The notes beneath the pieces are model-generated. The model saw only the letters and a list, made by a program, of their open reading frames with translations. It had not been told where the DNA came from and did not search any database. From the NCBI RefSeq assembly GCF_005952805.1, contig NZ_CP040709.1:3906001-3970000 (forward strand): 64,000 nt of DNA, written 5' to 3'. This document shows, piece after piece, positions 10,741 through 19,975 of the stretch. The stretch's first letter is position 1; each line of letters begins with the position of its first letter. The position numbers and the translations under genes were made by a program. This DNA is from Inhella inkyongensis (lineage in GTDB: Bacteria > Pseudomonadota > Gammaproteobacteria > Burkholderiales > Burkholderiaceae_C).

Positions 10741-12327
10741 CTACTCCGCATCCGGCGGCAGGCCGCGCGGGTAGAGCTCTTGCAACTGCGAGCGACGCTC
10801 ATAGAACAGGGCGCGCAGTCGCGCATCAATCACCGAGGCCTCCACCGGGTCGGCACCCGGCGCACGCGACAAGCGCAAGCCGGCGCGCAACCGATCAATG
10901 GCACCGCGCAAATCGCCGATGGCGGCATGGCCTTCCGCGCGCGCGCGCACCGCGCGCAGGGGCTGCCCCTGCTGCTCCCACAGCAAAGCCGCACGGCGCC
11001 AGGCCGGCGCGTCCTTGGGCTGCAGGGCCAAATGCGTTTGCAGCGCCTCCAAGGCCGCCGTGCGAGCCGCCGGCGGCGTTCCCGGTGCCGCAGCCACTTC
11101 GGCCCGCAACAGCATCAGAGGGAGGTCCTTCTGCTCCGCATATGGCGCCAGCGCCGCTTGGGCCGCCTCGCCATCCCCCATCAGTGCAGCGCCTTCTGCC
11201 CGCAACTGGTCCAGCAGCGCACGCGCCAGGGTCCGGTCGGCCTCACCAAGCTTGGGCAGCCAAGTTGCCGCGGCGCGCAGGGCCCCCTCTGCCCGATCGC
11301 GCTGGCGCAATTTGTAGGCCGCCAGCGCCGCGCTGTAGCGCGCGGCAATCTGGGCCGTGGCGTCAGCGTCGCGCGCTCCGACCTCCAGCGCCGCGGCACT
11401 CTGCAAGGCTTCGGCGCGCTCGTCCATCAGCACCCGCGCGCGGGCGGCCATCAGCGCATGCCGCAGCAGGCCTTGCGAGGCACCCGACGCAGCATCCAGG
11501 CCCGCGCGCTGGCGCGCCTCGGCAATGCGTTCGCTGTTCAACGGGTGCGAGCGCAAATAGGGAAAGGCGCCGTTGTCCATCAAGCGGGTGGACTGCTCCA
11601 GCCGCAGGAACATGCGGGCCATGCCGCTGGCCTCATAACCCCCGCCCACCAGCACGGCATGACCCACGCGATCAGCCTCGCGCTCCATATCGCGCGAGAA
11701 GCTCAGCTTCTGACGCTGCGCCTCGGTCTGCGCCGCCGACATCACGCCAATCGCCACATCGGTACTGCCCGTCTTGCTGGCGGCCAGGATGCCCAGGAGC
11801 GCGCCCAGGATGGTGATGGCCGTGCTCTTGCCCTCGCCCGCCACCCCGCGCGCGATGTGGCGCTGCGTGACGTGGGAGAGCTCGTGCGCCATCACCGAAG
11901 CCAGTTCGTCGCGGTCCGCCGTCATCGCCAGCAGGCCCAGATTGAAGACGAAATACCCCCCCGGCCAGGCCGAGGCATTGATATTGCGCTCGCGCACCAG
12001 CAGGGTTTCCCAGGCGAAGCGCTCCATCAGCTCCTCGCTGATCTGGCCCTGAGCACGCGCTGCCTGCATCAAGGGCTGCCAGAGCGACTCGATATAGGCC
12101 TGCAGCAGCGGGTCATCCAGTACCGAGGGGTCCAGGCGCACCTGGGACATGATCCAGTCGCCGTACTTGCGCTCATCCTGCAAGCCCACCTGCTCGGACA
12201 CCGAATCGCCCAAGGTGGGCAGTACGGCCGCCCCCTGCGGCAGTGCGGCCCCCGGCAACATCAACAGCGAAAGGCAAAGGGCACGCAGGCGTGGACGGGG
12301 GTTCAAAAGGGGCTTGAGCATGGTCAT
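10741..12327 (-). CDS. M48-family metalloprotease with TPR-like C-terminus (BepA-like)
   Basis: 528 residues. A signal peptide (LRALCLSLLMLPGAALPQG, about 14-32) sends it to the periplasm. The M48 catalytic motif HELSH is at 148-152; the third zinc ligand lies in the downstream DMEREADRVG segment. The C-terminal 250 residues are alanine-rich helical repeats of TPR type. This layout matches BepA/YfgC, a periplasmic protease and chaperone that surveys assembly of outer-membrane proteins. Two near starts exist (ATG 12327 and 12321); the first is used. Transcribed divergently from moaC. Confidence 0.9.
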   Translation of the reverse strand: MTMLKPLLNPRPRLRALCLSLLMLPGAALPQGAAVLPTLGDSVSEQVGLQDERKYGDWIMSQVRLDPSVLDDPLLQAYIESLWQPLMQAARAQGQISEELMERFAWETLLVRERNINASAWPGGYFVFNLGLLAMTADRDELASVMAHELSHVTQRHIARGVAGEGKSTAITILGALLGILAASKTGSTDVAIGVMSAAQTEAQRQKLSFSRDMEREADRVGHAVLVGGGYEASGMARMFLRLEQSTRLMDNGAFPYLRSHPLNSERIAEARQRAGLDAASGASQGLLRHALMAARARVLMDERAEALQSAAALEVGARDADATAQIAARYSAALAAYKLRQRDRAEGALRAAATWLPKLGEADRTLARALLDQLRAEGAALMGDGEAAQAALAPYAEQKDLPLMLLRAEVAAAPGTPPAARTAALEALQTHLALQPKDAPAWRRAALLWEQQGQPLRAVRARAEGHAAIGDLRGAIDRLRAGLRLSRAPGADPVEASVIDARLRALFYERRSQLQELYPRGLPPDAE

Positions 12328-12408
12328 CCAGCAACGCCGGCCATCGGCCGGCCGACATCAGGGCCAGCCCTATCATCGCCCGCCTCTGTCAACTGATTGT
12401 TTCTGCCC

Positions 12409-12894
12409 ATGTCCAACTCGCCCCTGACCCACTTCGACGCCCAGGGCCACGCCCATATGGTGGACGTAGGCGGCAAGGTGGACAGCCACCGAGTGGCACG
12501 AGCCAGCGGCCTGATCCGCATGCGCCCGGAGACCTTTGCCTTGATCGCCGAGGGCCGAGCCGCCAAGGGCGATGTGCTGGCGGTGGCCCGCATCGCAGCC
12601 ATCCAGGGTGCCAAGCGCTGCGCCGATCTGGTGCCGCTATGCCACCCCTTGGCCCTGACCCGCGTGGCGGTGGAGTTTGAACTCGATGCCGCGCAATCGC
12701 GCGTTCGCTGCAGCGCCCAGGTCGAGACCGTGGGCCGCACCGGCGTGGAGATGGAGGCCCTGTGCGCCGTGCAAGTGGGCCTGCTCACCATCTACGACAT
12801 GTGCAAGGCCGCCGACAAAGGCATGGTGATCGACGCCGTGCAAGTGCTGGAAAAGCGTGGGGGCAAGTCGGGCGACTGGGTCGTGGCCGGCTGA
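12409..12894 (+). CDS. moaC: cyclic pyranopterin monophosphate synthase
   Basis: 161 residues, the normal MoaC length. It converts the MoaA product to cyclic pyranopterin monophosphate in molybdenum cofactor synthesis. Family segments are intact: MVDVGGK near the start, [14 protein letters not shown] with the conserved His, [10 protein letters not shown], and [11 protein letters not shown]. Start ATG at 12409; an in-frame TTG 12 bases earlier is less likely. No other moa gene is nearby. It ends one base before the stop of the convergent PglL-like gene. Confidence 0.96.
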   Translation: MSNSPLTHFDAQGHAHMVDVGGKVDSHRVARASGLIRMRPETFALIAEGRAAKGDVLAVARIAAIQGAKRCADLVPLCHPLALTRVAVEFELDAAQSRVRCSAQVETVGRTGVEMEALCAVQVGLLTIYDMCKAADKGMVIDAVQVLEKRGGKSGDWVVAG

Positions 12895-14568
12895 TCAGAA
12901 GTCTTTCCAGCTGTACTGCTTTTCCGGCGGCGCGCAAAACCACTGTTCGGGTTCATTGCCACAGGCACTCAGCCAGGCTGTGCCCTCACGGCTGCGGAAC
13001 TCGCGCAGACGCGCCACCATATAGCGCGCCTTGTCGGTCTCGCCCACCGCATGCAGGCTCTTGGCCCAGGCGATCATCAGCCGGGCATCGATGAGCTGAT
13101 GTCCGGTGCGACTGGCCGCTTCCAACGACTTGGCGTTGTGTCCCAAGGCTGTGGCGGCGGCGTAATCCGCATGACGCGAAAACAGCAAGGTTCGCTGCCC
13201 ACGCTCGATGCGTTGCACCAGCGGCTGATCCCACTCGGCCGGCGCGTAAATGGCTGCCACGAAGCGGTACTCCCAGTAGGCATAGAGACTGCCCACCACC
13301 ATCAAGGCCCCCACCCAACGCGGCCAGTGCTGACTCCAGTGCGGGGCGGCGACGGGGCGGGTCTCACCCGCCTCTGGCGCCAGGCACAAACCCCAGGCAA
13401 AAGCCGTGGGGAACAGAAAGTAGGCATACCAAAGCGGGTACTCCAGCATGCTGTGCACGCCCACGATCAGCAGGATCATCAGCGGAGCACGCCGGTGCAC
13501 CGCCTCCGGCCCCTTGGCCCGCCAAGCCAGTTGCACCGCCCGCAAAAAGGCCCAGGTCAACAAACCCAGCACTGTCAGCCCCAGGGGCCAGCCCAACTCC
13601 ACCAACAACTGCAGCGGCAGGTTGTGGCAATGATCAAAGAAGGCTGTGGGGCGGTCTGGAAAGGGCGTCAACGTCCAAGCCCGGTTGAATTCCCCCCAGC
13701 CCACACCGGTCCAGGGGTGCATTTGCAGAAGCTCCCAAGCGTTCTTCAGGATGGCAACGCGCGAGGGCGAGCCCGCACCTTCGCTATCCAGCCGCGTTTC
13801 CGCACCGAAAACACCGGCACCGCTTTGGGCCCAGAGGTGCAGGCCCCACCAAGCAAGGGCGGCGAACAAAGGGCTAACTAACAAAGGAAATCGCGATCCG
13901 CGATCCAATTTGCGGTCCAACAGGCCCCACAAAGCAAGCAAAGGAATGCCGAAATACAACCCAGTCCGGGATGCTGTCAACACCACCCCAGCGGAGAAGC
14001 TTCCGAGCAGCAAAGCCCGGCCCCAAATAGGCCAACGATATTTTTGACCTAGCCAAATGGTTGCCACACCACCCCAAAGCAGCAAAGTGGCGAGATGGTT
14101 AGGTTGACGCACATTCCCCACGGCCCGGCCGACCAACCCACTCTTAGCCATCCAAACGCCATCGGCCCACGCAGGTGAAAACACCTGGACCAAACCGACG
14201 ATTAGACTGGCCACCGCGCCCACGAGCAGACCGGTCGACAAGCCAACCTCAAGCTCTTCTGAGCGTGATTTCTGGCGAACCGCACCGGTCCACTCCGACA
14301 ACGCCAAGACAACCAAAAGAAAAGAAAGTGCGGACCAGTCGTGCCCGTGAACAGCTGATGCGGCAGCAAGTACCAATGCAACCCAAAGTGCCCAGCACCG
14401 CTTGTTTGTGGCCCATGGAACAGCCATAGCCAAAACCCCACCCCACAGCCCGAGAGCTAGCAGCTGATTGAGTGTTGTTGCAGCGGGTGGGGAGGAGTAG
14501 GCCCAAAGAACAGGTAGCGCACAAGCAACCACAGCCAGTACGGATAAGCCAGAGACCTTTCTGTTCAT
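12895..14568 (-). CDS. PglL-type protein O-oligosaccharyltransferase / O-antigen ligase family
   Basis: 557 residues with about ten to twelve TM helices and a soluble C-terminal tail. The PglL hallmarks are GNVRQPNHLA (151-160), the periplasmic-loop histidine segment HNLPLQLLVELGWPLG (315-330) and HSMLEYPLWYAYFL (372-385). These separate PglL from WaaL ligases. Family role: transfers lipid-linked oligosaccharide onto Ser/Thr of pilins and other exported proteins in the periplasm. Start set at ATG 14566-14568 behind AGGTTGAA; another ATG lies 12 bases upstream. It sits at one end of a glycan island whose other end is a type IV pilin gene, which favours pilin or general protein glycosylation over LPS ligation. 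Confidence 0.85.
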   Translation of the reverse strand: MNRKVSGLSVLAVVACALPVLWAYSSPPAATTLNQLLALGLWGGVLAMAVPWATNKRCWALWVALVLAAASAVHGHDWSALSFLLVVLALSEWTGAVRQKSRSEELEVGLSTGLLVGAVASLIVGLVQVFSPAWADGVWMAKSGLVGRAVGNVRQPNHLATLLLWGGVATIWLGQKYRWPIWGRALLLGSFSAGVVLTASRTGLYFGIPLLALWGLLDRKLDRGSRFPLLVSPLFAALAWWGLHLWAQSGAGVFGAETRLDSEGAGSPSRVAILKNAWELLQMHPWTGVGWGEFNRAWTLTPFPDRPTAFFDHCHNLPLQLLVELGWPLGLTVLGLLTWAFLRAVQLAWRAKGPEAVHRRAPLMILLIVGVHSMLEYPLWYAYFLFPTAFAWGLCLAPEAGETRPVAAPHWSQHWPRWVGALMVVGSLYAYWEYRFVAAIYAPAEWDQPLVQRIERGQRTLLFSRHADYAAATALGHNAKSLEAASRTGHQLIDARLMIAWAKSLHAVGETDKARYMVARLREFRSREGTAWLSACGNEPEQWFCAPPEKQYSWKDF

Positions 14569-14599
14569 TTCAACCTGCATAGATACATCTTCAAACGAA

Positions 14600-15865
14600 A
14601 TGTCAGACAGCAATAGCAATGCGGTGCCAAACCAAACCAAGACAGCCTCGATGCGCCAACATGACCCAAGTATGTTGGAATACCATGCACCGCGCAATGT
14701 CGCAATAATTCACGACTGGCTGATCGAGTTGGCAGGAGCGGAGAAAGTCCTGGAAAGAATCCTGGCCCTATTTCCAGATGCAACACTATATACACTAATT
14801 GATAAACTTCCTACCACGCATCGATCAGGACTGCCGTTTCGCCGCATCGTCACAAGCCGCCTTAACAATCTACCAGCCGTTAAGAAATACTATGGCAAGC
14901 TTCTTCCTTGGATGCCATTTGCAATCCAACAATTTGATCTCAGCGAACATGATCTCGTAATTTCCAGCAGCCACTGTGTTGCTAAAGGAGTCATAACTTC
15001 CCCCAACACTCTACACCTCTGTTATTGCCACTCACCAATGCGATACGCCTGGGATTTACAGGGGCACACACTTAGAACCGAGGGCCTGGAACAAGGATTC
15101 CGTTCCTGGCTGGCGAGACACCTGATACATAAACTCCGAACTTGGGATGCGGGCAGCTCTAACGGACCCGAAGCCATAGCATCCAATTCTTACTTTGTAC
15201 AACGACGCGTTCGGAAGTGCTGGGGCAGAGATTCAATAGTGATCCCTCCGCCTGTAAGGATGGCACGAGCCATCTCCAACAACACCATCAATTCCCGTCA
15301 ACTACTAAGCGTTGGACGCTTGATCGGACATAAGAACACCGACATTCTAATCAAGGCCATGCACCTCCTCCCCGACTATCACTTAACCGTTGTCGGAGAG
15401 GGGCCCGAATTATCAAGGCTAAAGGCGCTTTCACCGAGTAATGTGCAATTCACGGGCTGGATCAGCGACCAAGAACTCACTGAAGTCCGCGCTAGGTCCG
15501 CCGCATTCCTATTTGCCGCCGTAGAAGATTTCGGAATTGCGCCAATAGAAGCGCTGGCAGCCGGAATGCCAGTAATCGCATATGCTGAGGGCGGGGTTTT
15601 GGACTATCTAAACCACCAAGAAAACGCCTGGCTTTACGAAACTCTGTGCCCCGAAAGCGTTGCGGCCGCCGTGCGCGGGATGAGTGCTGAAGCCGGCCCC
15701 GAGCTATCGGCACGCTGTGTCGCCTCTGCGAATATATTTACCGAAGAACTCTTCGACAAGCGTTTTTCCGAATGGGTTCAGCGGCACTGGCTTGAATGGA
15801 ATCAAACTCGACGTACAAATTTTAGAAACAACCTAGGAAAGGCCAAGATGGTAAGCATTGGATAA
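14600..15865 (+). CDS. glycosyltransferase family 4
   Basis: 421 residues. N-terminal acceptor domain begins NVAIIHDWLIELAGAEKVLERIL; the donor domain begins near SVGRLIGHKN and ends with the GT4 motif EDFGIAPIEALAAG (E-x7-E type). It resembles WbaZ-like mannosyltransferases, but the sugar cannot be assigned. Codon use is clearly AT-richer than in the flanking housekeeping genes. Start uncertain: ATG 14600 is used, with ATGs at 14651 and 14672 as alternatives, none with a strong ribosome-binding site. It diverges from the PglL-like gene across 31 bases and its 3' end overlaps the opposing operon by 64 bases. Confidence 0.88.
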   Translation: MSDSNSNAVPNQTKTASMRQHDPSMLEYHAPRNVAIIHDWLIELAGAEKVLERILALFPDATLYTLIDKLPTTHRSGLPFRRIVTSRLNNLPAVKKYYGKLLPWMPFAIQQFDLSEHDLVISSSHCVAKGVITSPNTLHLCYCHSPMRYAWDLQGHTLRTEGLEQGFRSWLARHLIHKLRTWDAGSSNGPEAIASNSYFVQRRVRKCWGRDSIVIPPPVRMARAISNNTINSRQLLSVGRLIGHKNTDILIKAMHLLPDYHLTVVGEGPELSRLKALSPSNVQFTGWISDQELTEVRARSAAFLFAAVEDFGIAPIEALAAGMPVIAYAEGGVLDYLNHQENAWLYETLCPESVAAAVRGMSAEAGPELSARCVASANIFTEELFDKRFSEWVQRHWLEWNQTRRTNFRNNLGKAKMVSIG

Positions 15866-16677
15866 TTCCAGAACAGCAAAGGGATATATCTCAGTCGTCG
15901 GTTATATATTAAGGACCCAAGCAAACCACGCACGCCGCTTCGGTCCCATCTGTCCACCCACTGGCAGCTTAAAAATTGCCGGCGCAAGGAGCGCCCTTGA
16001 ATCCTCTTAGTCAGCGCGATCCAGCAATCCAAATGCTGAGCCTGGCTGTAGGACTGGAGGCCAAGTCTCGCTATGACCAAAGGGCTAGGGCTCACTTGTA
16101 CGCTGCTGTTTCTTGAATACGCCTCAAGAAGTAGAGCTACATGCGGATACATCCAAGCCGAAAACTCGTAACACTTTGGAATAACCCTCAGAGCAAATTC
16201 AACCTTGTAGATTATCCCAGGTAAAAAGCTACCATCTCGAAAGAAGTTGCATCCCTGCAATATCAGGTCATGAGCCGATCCTGCAGTGCCGTCGAAAGGC
16301 GCCTTTTCGCGCTGATGCCCCCCAACCAAGATTAAGTCAGGCCCATCTATGGTTAGACAATTCAACCAAGAAAGAAACGCCGCCATACCCTCCAATCGCA
16401 GCTCGTCATCGTCGCAAAGCACCCAACAGTAGCGATTTTGCGCCTGCAGAAAAGCACTGATCGCATTTGCAGAAGCGCCAATATTAACTCGATTTCGCAC
16501 CAATACCAAATTACTATGCACCTTCTGGAGCTCCTGGACACGAGCAACAGTGTCATCTTCAGAACAATTATCCAGTACAACGATCTTTAAGTGCCCCAGA
16601 GGCGAATCAAGAAGCACCCTGAGGGTGCGCTCCAGCAATTTGGACCTATTGAATGTAATCAAGAATATATCAAGCAT
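15802..16677 (-). CDS. glycosyltransferase family 2
   Basis: 291 residues, GT-A fold. LDIFLITFNRSKLLERTL and VVLDNCSEDDT form the nucleotide-binding start, and WVLCDDDELRLEG carries the DxD-type metal site. Start at ATG 16675-16677, overlapping the end of the flippase gene by 8 bases, so translation is coupled. It is the last gene of the minus-strand glycan operon and its tail overlaps the convergent glycosyltransferase gene. Sugar specificity unknown. Confidence 0.86.
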   Translation of the reverse strand: MLDIFLITFNRSKLLERTLRVLLDSPLGHLKIVVLDNCSEDDTVARVQELQKVHSNLVLVRNRVNIGASANAISAFLQAQNRYCWVLCDDDELRLEGMAAFLSWLNCLTIDGPDLILVGGHQREKAPFDGTAGSAHDLILQGCNFFRDGSFLPGIIYKVEFALRVIPKCYEFSAWMYPHVALLLEAYSRNSSVQVSPSPLVIARLGLQSYSQAQHLDCWIALTKRIQGRSLRRQFLSCQWVDRWDRSGVRGLLGSLIYNRRLRYIPLLFWNYPMLTILAFPRLFLKFVRRV

Positions 16678-17962
16678 CTTTGCCAAAATCTCTTTGCCAA
16701 GCCCGCCAGGCGATGTACACAACCCAAGGCAGTATTGCAAACATCAGAAGGCATGCATTTGCCGCCAGCATTGCTGTCACACCTCGCTCCGCGAGAAATA
16801 TCACGATTAACAAAGCCCCTAGTCCAGTCATCAGACTTGGAAGCAATAGTGGTTCTTGTTGCCGAGCCCGTAAAAATACTGCCAATGTGGCGATAATCGA
16901 CCCAATCCATGTCGCCAGCCCCAGGTACACCACATCCACAAACTCGACAAACCGCAGACCAACGCTAGGCAATTGAACCCCCATCCAATACCATAGGACA
17001 GTGAGTATGGCTATGCTCGACACGCAAAAGATCTGCACCTTAAATAGGCCCTCGCGCAACAATTCCCAAAGCTCCTGGTAACACCCCTCTTTGAACAGAA
17101 TACAATAATGTATATTCTGTGATACGGGCCAAGCCTGTGATAATAGGGCCACCGCACCAAAGACGGCTTGACTAATACCCAGCTTTCCTGCCTCAACAGG
17201 ACCATGATAGGCGAATGTGGCCGGCACAAAGATTGCGGTAGCGGCATAGCCAGCGGCCCAGCTTAGCGCGATTCTCCATTGCATTGGCCAGACCCCATCG
17301 CGCCAAAGCCGTGGCGATAATTCCACGAAAGCCGATCGACCAACGTCCTCTCTTTGTATCCAAAGAGTCGCCGAAACGCTTTGAACAATTGGGGGCGCCA
17401 GTGCCGCCCAAAGACCACCTCCGGTCCAAAGCACAAGGACAAAAAGAACCGCCCCAACAAGTCCCTGCTTCGCTCGCAGAAGGGCGACATCGGCCATTCG
17501 TCCACGACCTTCGAAATACGCCAATCGGGTATTCGTTAAGAAGGCCATGGCGACACACGGCACCAATGCCAACCAAAGCATTAGTTCGCTACCGTCTACA
17601 TCGCCCCTCTTCAACCAAGGTGTGGCCGAAAGCATCGCGCAACAAAATAGCAGAGCAGCGCGTCGGCTCCAAGTCCAGAGCAACAATCTCAACTCAGAAA
17701 TTCGCTCACGCGCAGAAAGACCGATACTGTCAGGGCGCTGAGCGTCAATGGCGAAACCGCCCATTTTCTGCAGAATCACATAAGACAAGCCACAATCAAA
17801 GGCTATCTGCGCGGCCAACAGATTCATATAGGTGAAGTAATAACCCAGTTCACCTGAAGACAGAAAAAATGGGAGCACACCAACCGTAATCCCCCCTCCA
17901 GCGAGGCCAACAAATCGCTGCAAGAGCAGTGGAGCGATTGGAGTTCTCTCGACCGATTTCAT
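16670..17962 (-). CDS. oligosaccharide flippase / polysaccharide biosynthesis membrane protein (Wzx-like)
   Basis: 430 residues with about twelve hydrophobic helices, e.g. RFVGLAGGGITVGVLPFFL at the start and AMLAANACLLMFAILPWVVYI at the end. Topology, length and position among glycosyltransferases fit a Wzx-type flippase moving lipid-linked oligosaccharide to the periplasm, where the PglL-like enzyme would use it. Start at ATG 17960-17962, whose bases overlap the stop of the preceding gene (ATGA). Sequence is diverged, so the call rests on topology and context. Confidence 0.78.
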   Translation of the reverse strand: MKSVERTPIAPLLLQRFVGLAGGGITVGVLPFFLSSGELGYYFTYMNLLAAQIAFDCGLSYVILQKMGGFAIDAQRPDSIGLSARERISELRLLLWTWSRRAALLFCCAMLSATPWLKRGDVDGSELMLWLALVPCVAMAFLTNTRLAYFEGRGRMADVALLRAKQGLVGAVLFVLVLWTGGGLWAALAPPIVQSVSATLWIQREDVGRSAFVELSPRLWRDGVWPMQWRIALSWAAGYAATAIFVPATFAYHGPVEAGKLGISQAVFGAVALLSQAWPVSQNIHYCILFKEGCYQELWELLREGLFKVQIFCVSSIAILTVLWYWMGVQLPSVGLRFVEFVDVVYLGLATWIGSIIATLAVFLRARQQEPLLLPSLMTGLGALLIVIFLAERGVTAMLAANACLLMFAILPWVVYIAWRAWQRDFGKDA

Positions 17963-18879
17963 ACTCTGTTCCGTGGCCAATGCATGGCAAGTCTGATAGC
18001 GACCGCCAATACCAGCAACCTCGGCAAAAGACCATCCCGAAGAACACTTGTTACGACATCAAACTTATTAGGAACGATAAACGACGTCGAGCACCCCTGA
18101 AGCTGTGACAGTTGCCGGTGCGTCAAAATAGTAAAGTCTCGGGCACGCTGAATACGTCGCAATAACTCGCCGATAACCCACCACTGCCTCAGCCCTTGGA
18201 TATTCGAATTGTGCTGACGATAGCCAACCAGAATTTTGTCAATATATGCAACTGGCGCATCGAGCACATGCGCGCAGATGCAAAATGCCCAATCATGCAT
18301 GTACCAATCCACGCCCCCCCAAAGTGACCGGCTTTCTGTCAGAAAGTTTCGACTGAGCGCCATGCACATTCCTGGGACAACACTGACTACCAGGGTAGAT
18401 GCACCACGGCCATCAAAGCGTCTTGAGCCACACAGGCTCCGACCAATCCGGTCCCCCGCCTCATTTATCAACTCATAGTCACAGTGAATCAGCTTGAGTC
18501 CCGGGTTCTGATCCGCACACGCCACAAATTCGGCGATTTTGTCTTGTCGCCATAGGTCATCCTGATCACAGAGGAGAACCCAATCAAATTGCAACTTTCG
18601 ATCCAGGGTGTCTGCTAGTGCCTGCACAAAACTGCGAGCGGGGCCAGGCGCTTGCTGATGCCGAAACACTTGCACCTCGAATAGTTCTTGCGTCTCTTTC
18701 TGCCAATGAGCCAGCTGTTCTAGCGTAGTATCCGAGCTGCCCCAGTCATGGACCAATACCATATCTGGTGGCCGGCTTTGATTTGAAATGCTCCGCAATT
18801 GGGGCTCTAGCATTCGACCACCATTATGAGTGCAAAGCAGAACAATCACTCGATTGGCACGGGCATCCACCTTAGCCAT
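17959..18879 (-). CDS. glycosyltransferase family 2 (rhamnosyltransferase-like)
   Basis: 306 residues. VIVLLCTHNGGRMLEPQLRSISNQ and MVLVHDWGSSDTT form the GT2 donor-binding region; FDWVLLCDQDDLW carries the acidic metal-binding motif seen in RfbF/WbbL-like enzymes. Start taken at ATG 18877-18879, overlapping the upstream stop by 8 bases; two in-frame ATGs lie further upstream. Part of the overlapping glycan operon. Confidence 0.87.
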   Translation of the reverse strand: MAKVDARANRVIVLLCTHNGGRMLEPQLRSISNQSRPPDMVLVHDWGSSDTTLEQLAHWQKETQELFEVQVFRHQQAPGPARSFVQALADTLDRKLQFDWVLLCDQDDLWRQDKIAEFVACADQNPGLKLIHCDYELINEAGDRIGRSLCGSRRFDGRGASTLVVSVVPGMCMALSRNFLTESRSLWGGVDWYMHDWAFCICAHVLDAPVAYIDKILVGYRQHNSNIQGLRQWWVIGELLRRIQRARDFTILTHRQLSQLQGCSTSFIVPNKFDVVTSVLRDGLLPRLLVLAVAIRLAMHWPRNRV

Positions 18880-19975
18880 GACGCGTTGCCGCCTCATAAA
18901 CTCCAAGGTATGCCGCCAAAGTGTTATTTATATCGTAGTTATCTCTAATGTACTCTTTCGCAGACCGACTAATATATGACAGGTCGCATTGCAAAAGATT
19001 TTGCGCCGCGTCGACCCATTCTGATGTCTGCCGGCTTGATATCAACTTTCCGTGCGCAGGACTCGGTATCAGTTCGCGGCAGGCAGCCAAATCACTAGTC
19101 AAGTTGACAACGCCCAGTGCTGCCGCCTCCATAGGCAGCAAAGGCAAGCCTTCCCAACGCGACGGCATGATGACCAAGCGGGCTTTTGACAAGGCAGACA
19201 AGGCCTCTTGATGACTCAATGGTCCAAGTTGCTCAACTAAGTGCCCCCCCTCATCACGAGCCAACACTTGAAGGACCTCTGGTGCCAGGCTTCCAGCTCC
19301 ACCAATAGCGCAGCGCCAGCCTCGCGCGGCCAGTTCAGCAAGTATCTGACTTGCGAGCACAGGATCCTTCTGCCTTACCCAGCGCCCTATGAAGATCGCA
19401 TCGAAAGTGCGCTGTTCATTTTCCATCGCTGACAGCTTTGCCATATCGACGCCGTTTGGGATCAGCGCTATTTGATTAGGGTCCGGAGCGATACACCACA
19501 ATCGCGCCAATTGAACGTCAGCGTGGCTCACGTACGTGACAAATGTGGAACGACGAGCTACCAGTCTCTCGGCCAAATTAACTATTCGGCGTAGGGGCGC
19601 CCAGAAATGTAATTGATGGAGTCCATGGACGGTATAAATAAGAGGGGGGTCGTGGCGCCCATTAAGAGCCACACAGCAATGAAACGCCGCGCGAAGGCCG
19701 TGCGCGTGAACAGCGGTGCAACGCTGATTAATCAGCAGCTTGGCCAAATATTTGTGGCTCCACGCCTTCATCCCGAAGAAGTTGAATCCAATAACTTCTA
19801 CCCCCCGGGCCTGAGCCTGCGTCGCCAAGTGGGATGCCAGCTCGGTCATTAGCAGGGGAGTCCACCGCCCATCTTGAAGGAGATGGTCGATCAGACTCAA
19901 AACTACGGTTGTCCCCCCTCCAGCCCGTCCATCAGCAACCGCGAGCAAAAGTCTCGGTCGTTCCCCAAGAACCAT
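18872..19975 (-). CDS. glycosyltransferase family 4
   Basis: 367 residues. N-domain LLLAVADGRAGGGTTVVLSLIDHLL, hinge IPNGVDMAKL, donor domain AIFIGRWVRQKDP and the E-x7-E type motif PSRWEGLPLLPMEAAALGV. These are standard GT-B, GT4 features. Start ATG 19973-19975 shares one base with the TAA of the gene before (TAATG). Cytoplasmic, acting on a lipid-linked glycan with an unknown nucleotide sugar. Confidence 0.88.
   Translation of the reverse strand: MVLGERPRLLLAVADGRAGGGTTVVLSLIDHLLQDGRWTPLLMTELASHLATQAQARGVEVIGFNFFGMKAWSHKYLAKLLINQRCTAVHAHGLRAAFHCCVALNGRHDPPLIYTVHGLHQLHFWAPLRRIVNLAERLVARRSTFVTYVSHADVQLARLWCIAPDPNQIALIPNGVDMAKLSAMENEQRTFDAIFIGRWVRQKDPVLASQILAELAARGWRCAIGGAGSLAPEVLQVLARDEGGHLVEQLGPLSHQEALSALSKARLVIMPSRWEGLPLLPMEAAALGVVNLTSDLAACRELIPSPAHGKLISSRQTSEWVDAAQNLLQCDLSYISRSAKEYIRDNYDINNTLAAYLGVYEAATRHG

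Noticed and set aside
10405..12396. 663-codon plus-strand frame over the holin-like gene and M48 protease
   Set aside because: Shadow of two real genes; no conserved motif and Arg/His/Gln-rich.
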